Shown: one piece after another, positions 12,031 through 12,095 of the stretch
Layout: each line of letters opens with the position of its first letter
Position numbering within the stretch: the stretch's first letter is position 1
Source: Bacteroidales bacterium
GTDB lineage: Bacteria; Bacteroidota; Bacteroidia; Bacteroidales; F082
Direction: 5' to 3'
Assembly: GCA_029933565.1 (NCBI GenBank)
Contig: JAOZNY010000081.1
Location: forward strand, 1 to 12,095
Length of the DNA stretch: 12,095 nucleotides
Made by a program: the position numbers and the translations under genes
The notes under the pieces: model-generated
Told to the model about the DNA's origin: nothing
What the model saw: the letters and a program-made list of their open reading frames with translations, nothing else
Database searches by the model: none

Positions 12031-12095
12031 AATTAACCACAACGGTTTGAATATGGTGCGTGCCGCACTTTATTCAATATTTTTCTTTGATTTTA
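12031..12095 (-). repeat. attC-like site E, cut by the window edge
   Basis: AATTAACCACAACG (12031-12044) is identical to 1554-1567. The following ATATGGTGCGTGCCGCAC matches the left-arm pattern ATATG(n)GT(n)GCC of the other sites. The partner arm would lie beyond 12095. It shows that the cassette-type array continues to the right. Confidence 0.45.

Overview
The window looks like a Bacteroidota (Bacteroidetes) chromosome. It is AT-rich, genes start without strong Shine-Dalgarno sequences, one promoter carries the phylum's TAnnTTTG -7 box, and the intergenic repeats (GTTGAAA/GTTACGA heptamers, short GC-rich hairpins) are of a kind common in that phylum. No rRNA, tRNA, CRISPR array, integrase or transposase was seen. 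Nearly every real gene is on the minus strand, so the window is best read from right to left.

Right flank (12095 to about 10640) and left flank (about 1700 to 290): unrelated small membrane or secreted proteins, one gene at a time. Each is followed by a ~125-138 bp imperfect inverted repeat whose arms share a GGCTAT(n)TATG / ATG(n)GTAGCC core. Each gene begins a few to ~50 bases after one such site, and its stop codon falls in or just before the next. This is the layout of an integron-type cassette array with attC-like sites, although the end boxes (CCACAAC / GTTGTGG) are not canonical and no integrase is in view. Two of the sites (287-410 and 11239-11362) are about 88% identical direct repeats.

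Centre (10435 to 2749): one minus-strand operon of eleven tightly packed genes from a tailed-phage head and packaging module. In order these are an unknown protein, a small structural-type protein, an S49 prohead protease with a probable C-terminal scaffold, a HK97-like major capsid protein, a paralogue of the small structural protein, two unknown proteins (one helical), a phospholipase-D-like protein, two small-terminase-like proteins and the large terminase. A TATCTTTG promoter box stands 40 bp before the first gene, directly next to a cassette site. No portal, tail, lysis, integrase or replication gene lies between the flanking cassettes, so this is a stripped-down or domesticated head module, a satellite, or a decayed prophage.

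Between the operon end and the left cassettes: a repeat-rich spacer (2389-2748), one small plus-strand gene of unknown function (2167-2388), and a hairpin-rich upstream region (1700-2166) holding three copies of the perfect palindrome TGTAATTACA, a probable operator cluster. How the small gene, the operators and the head operon relate is not shown by the sequence.
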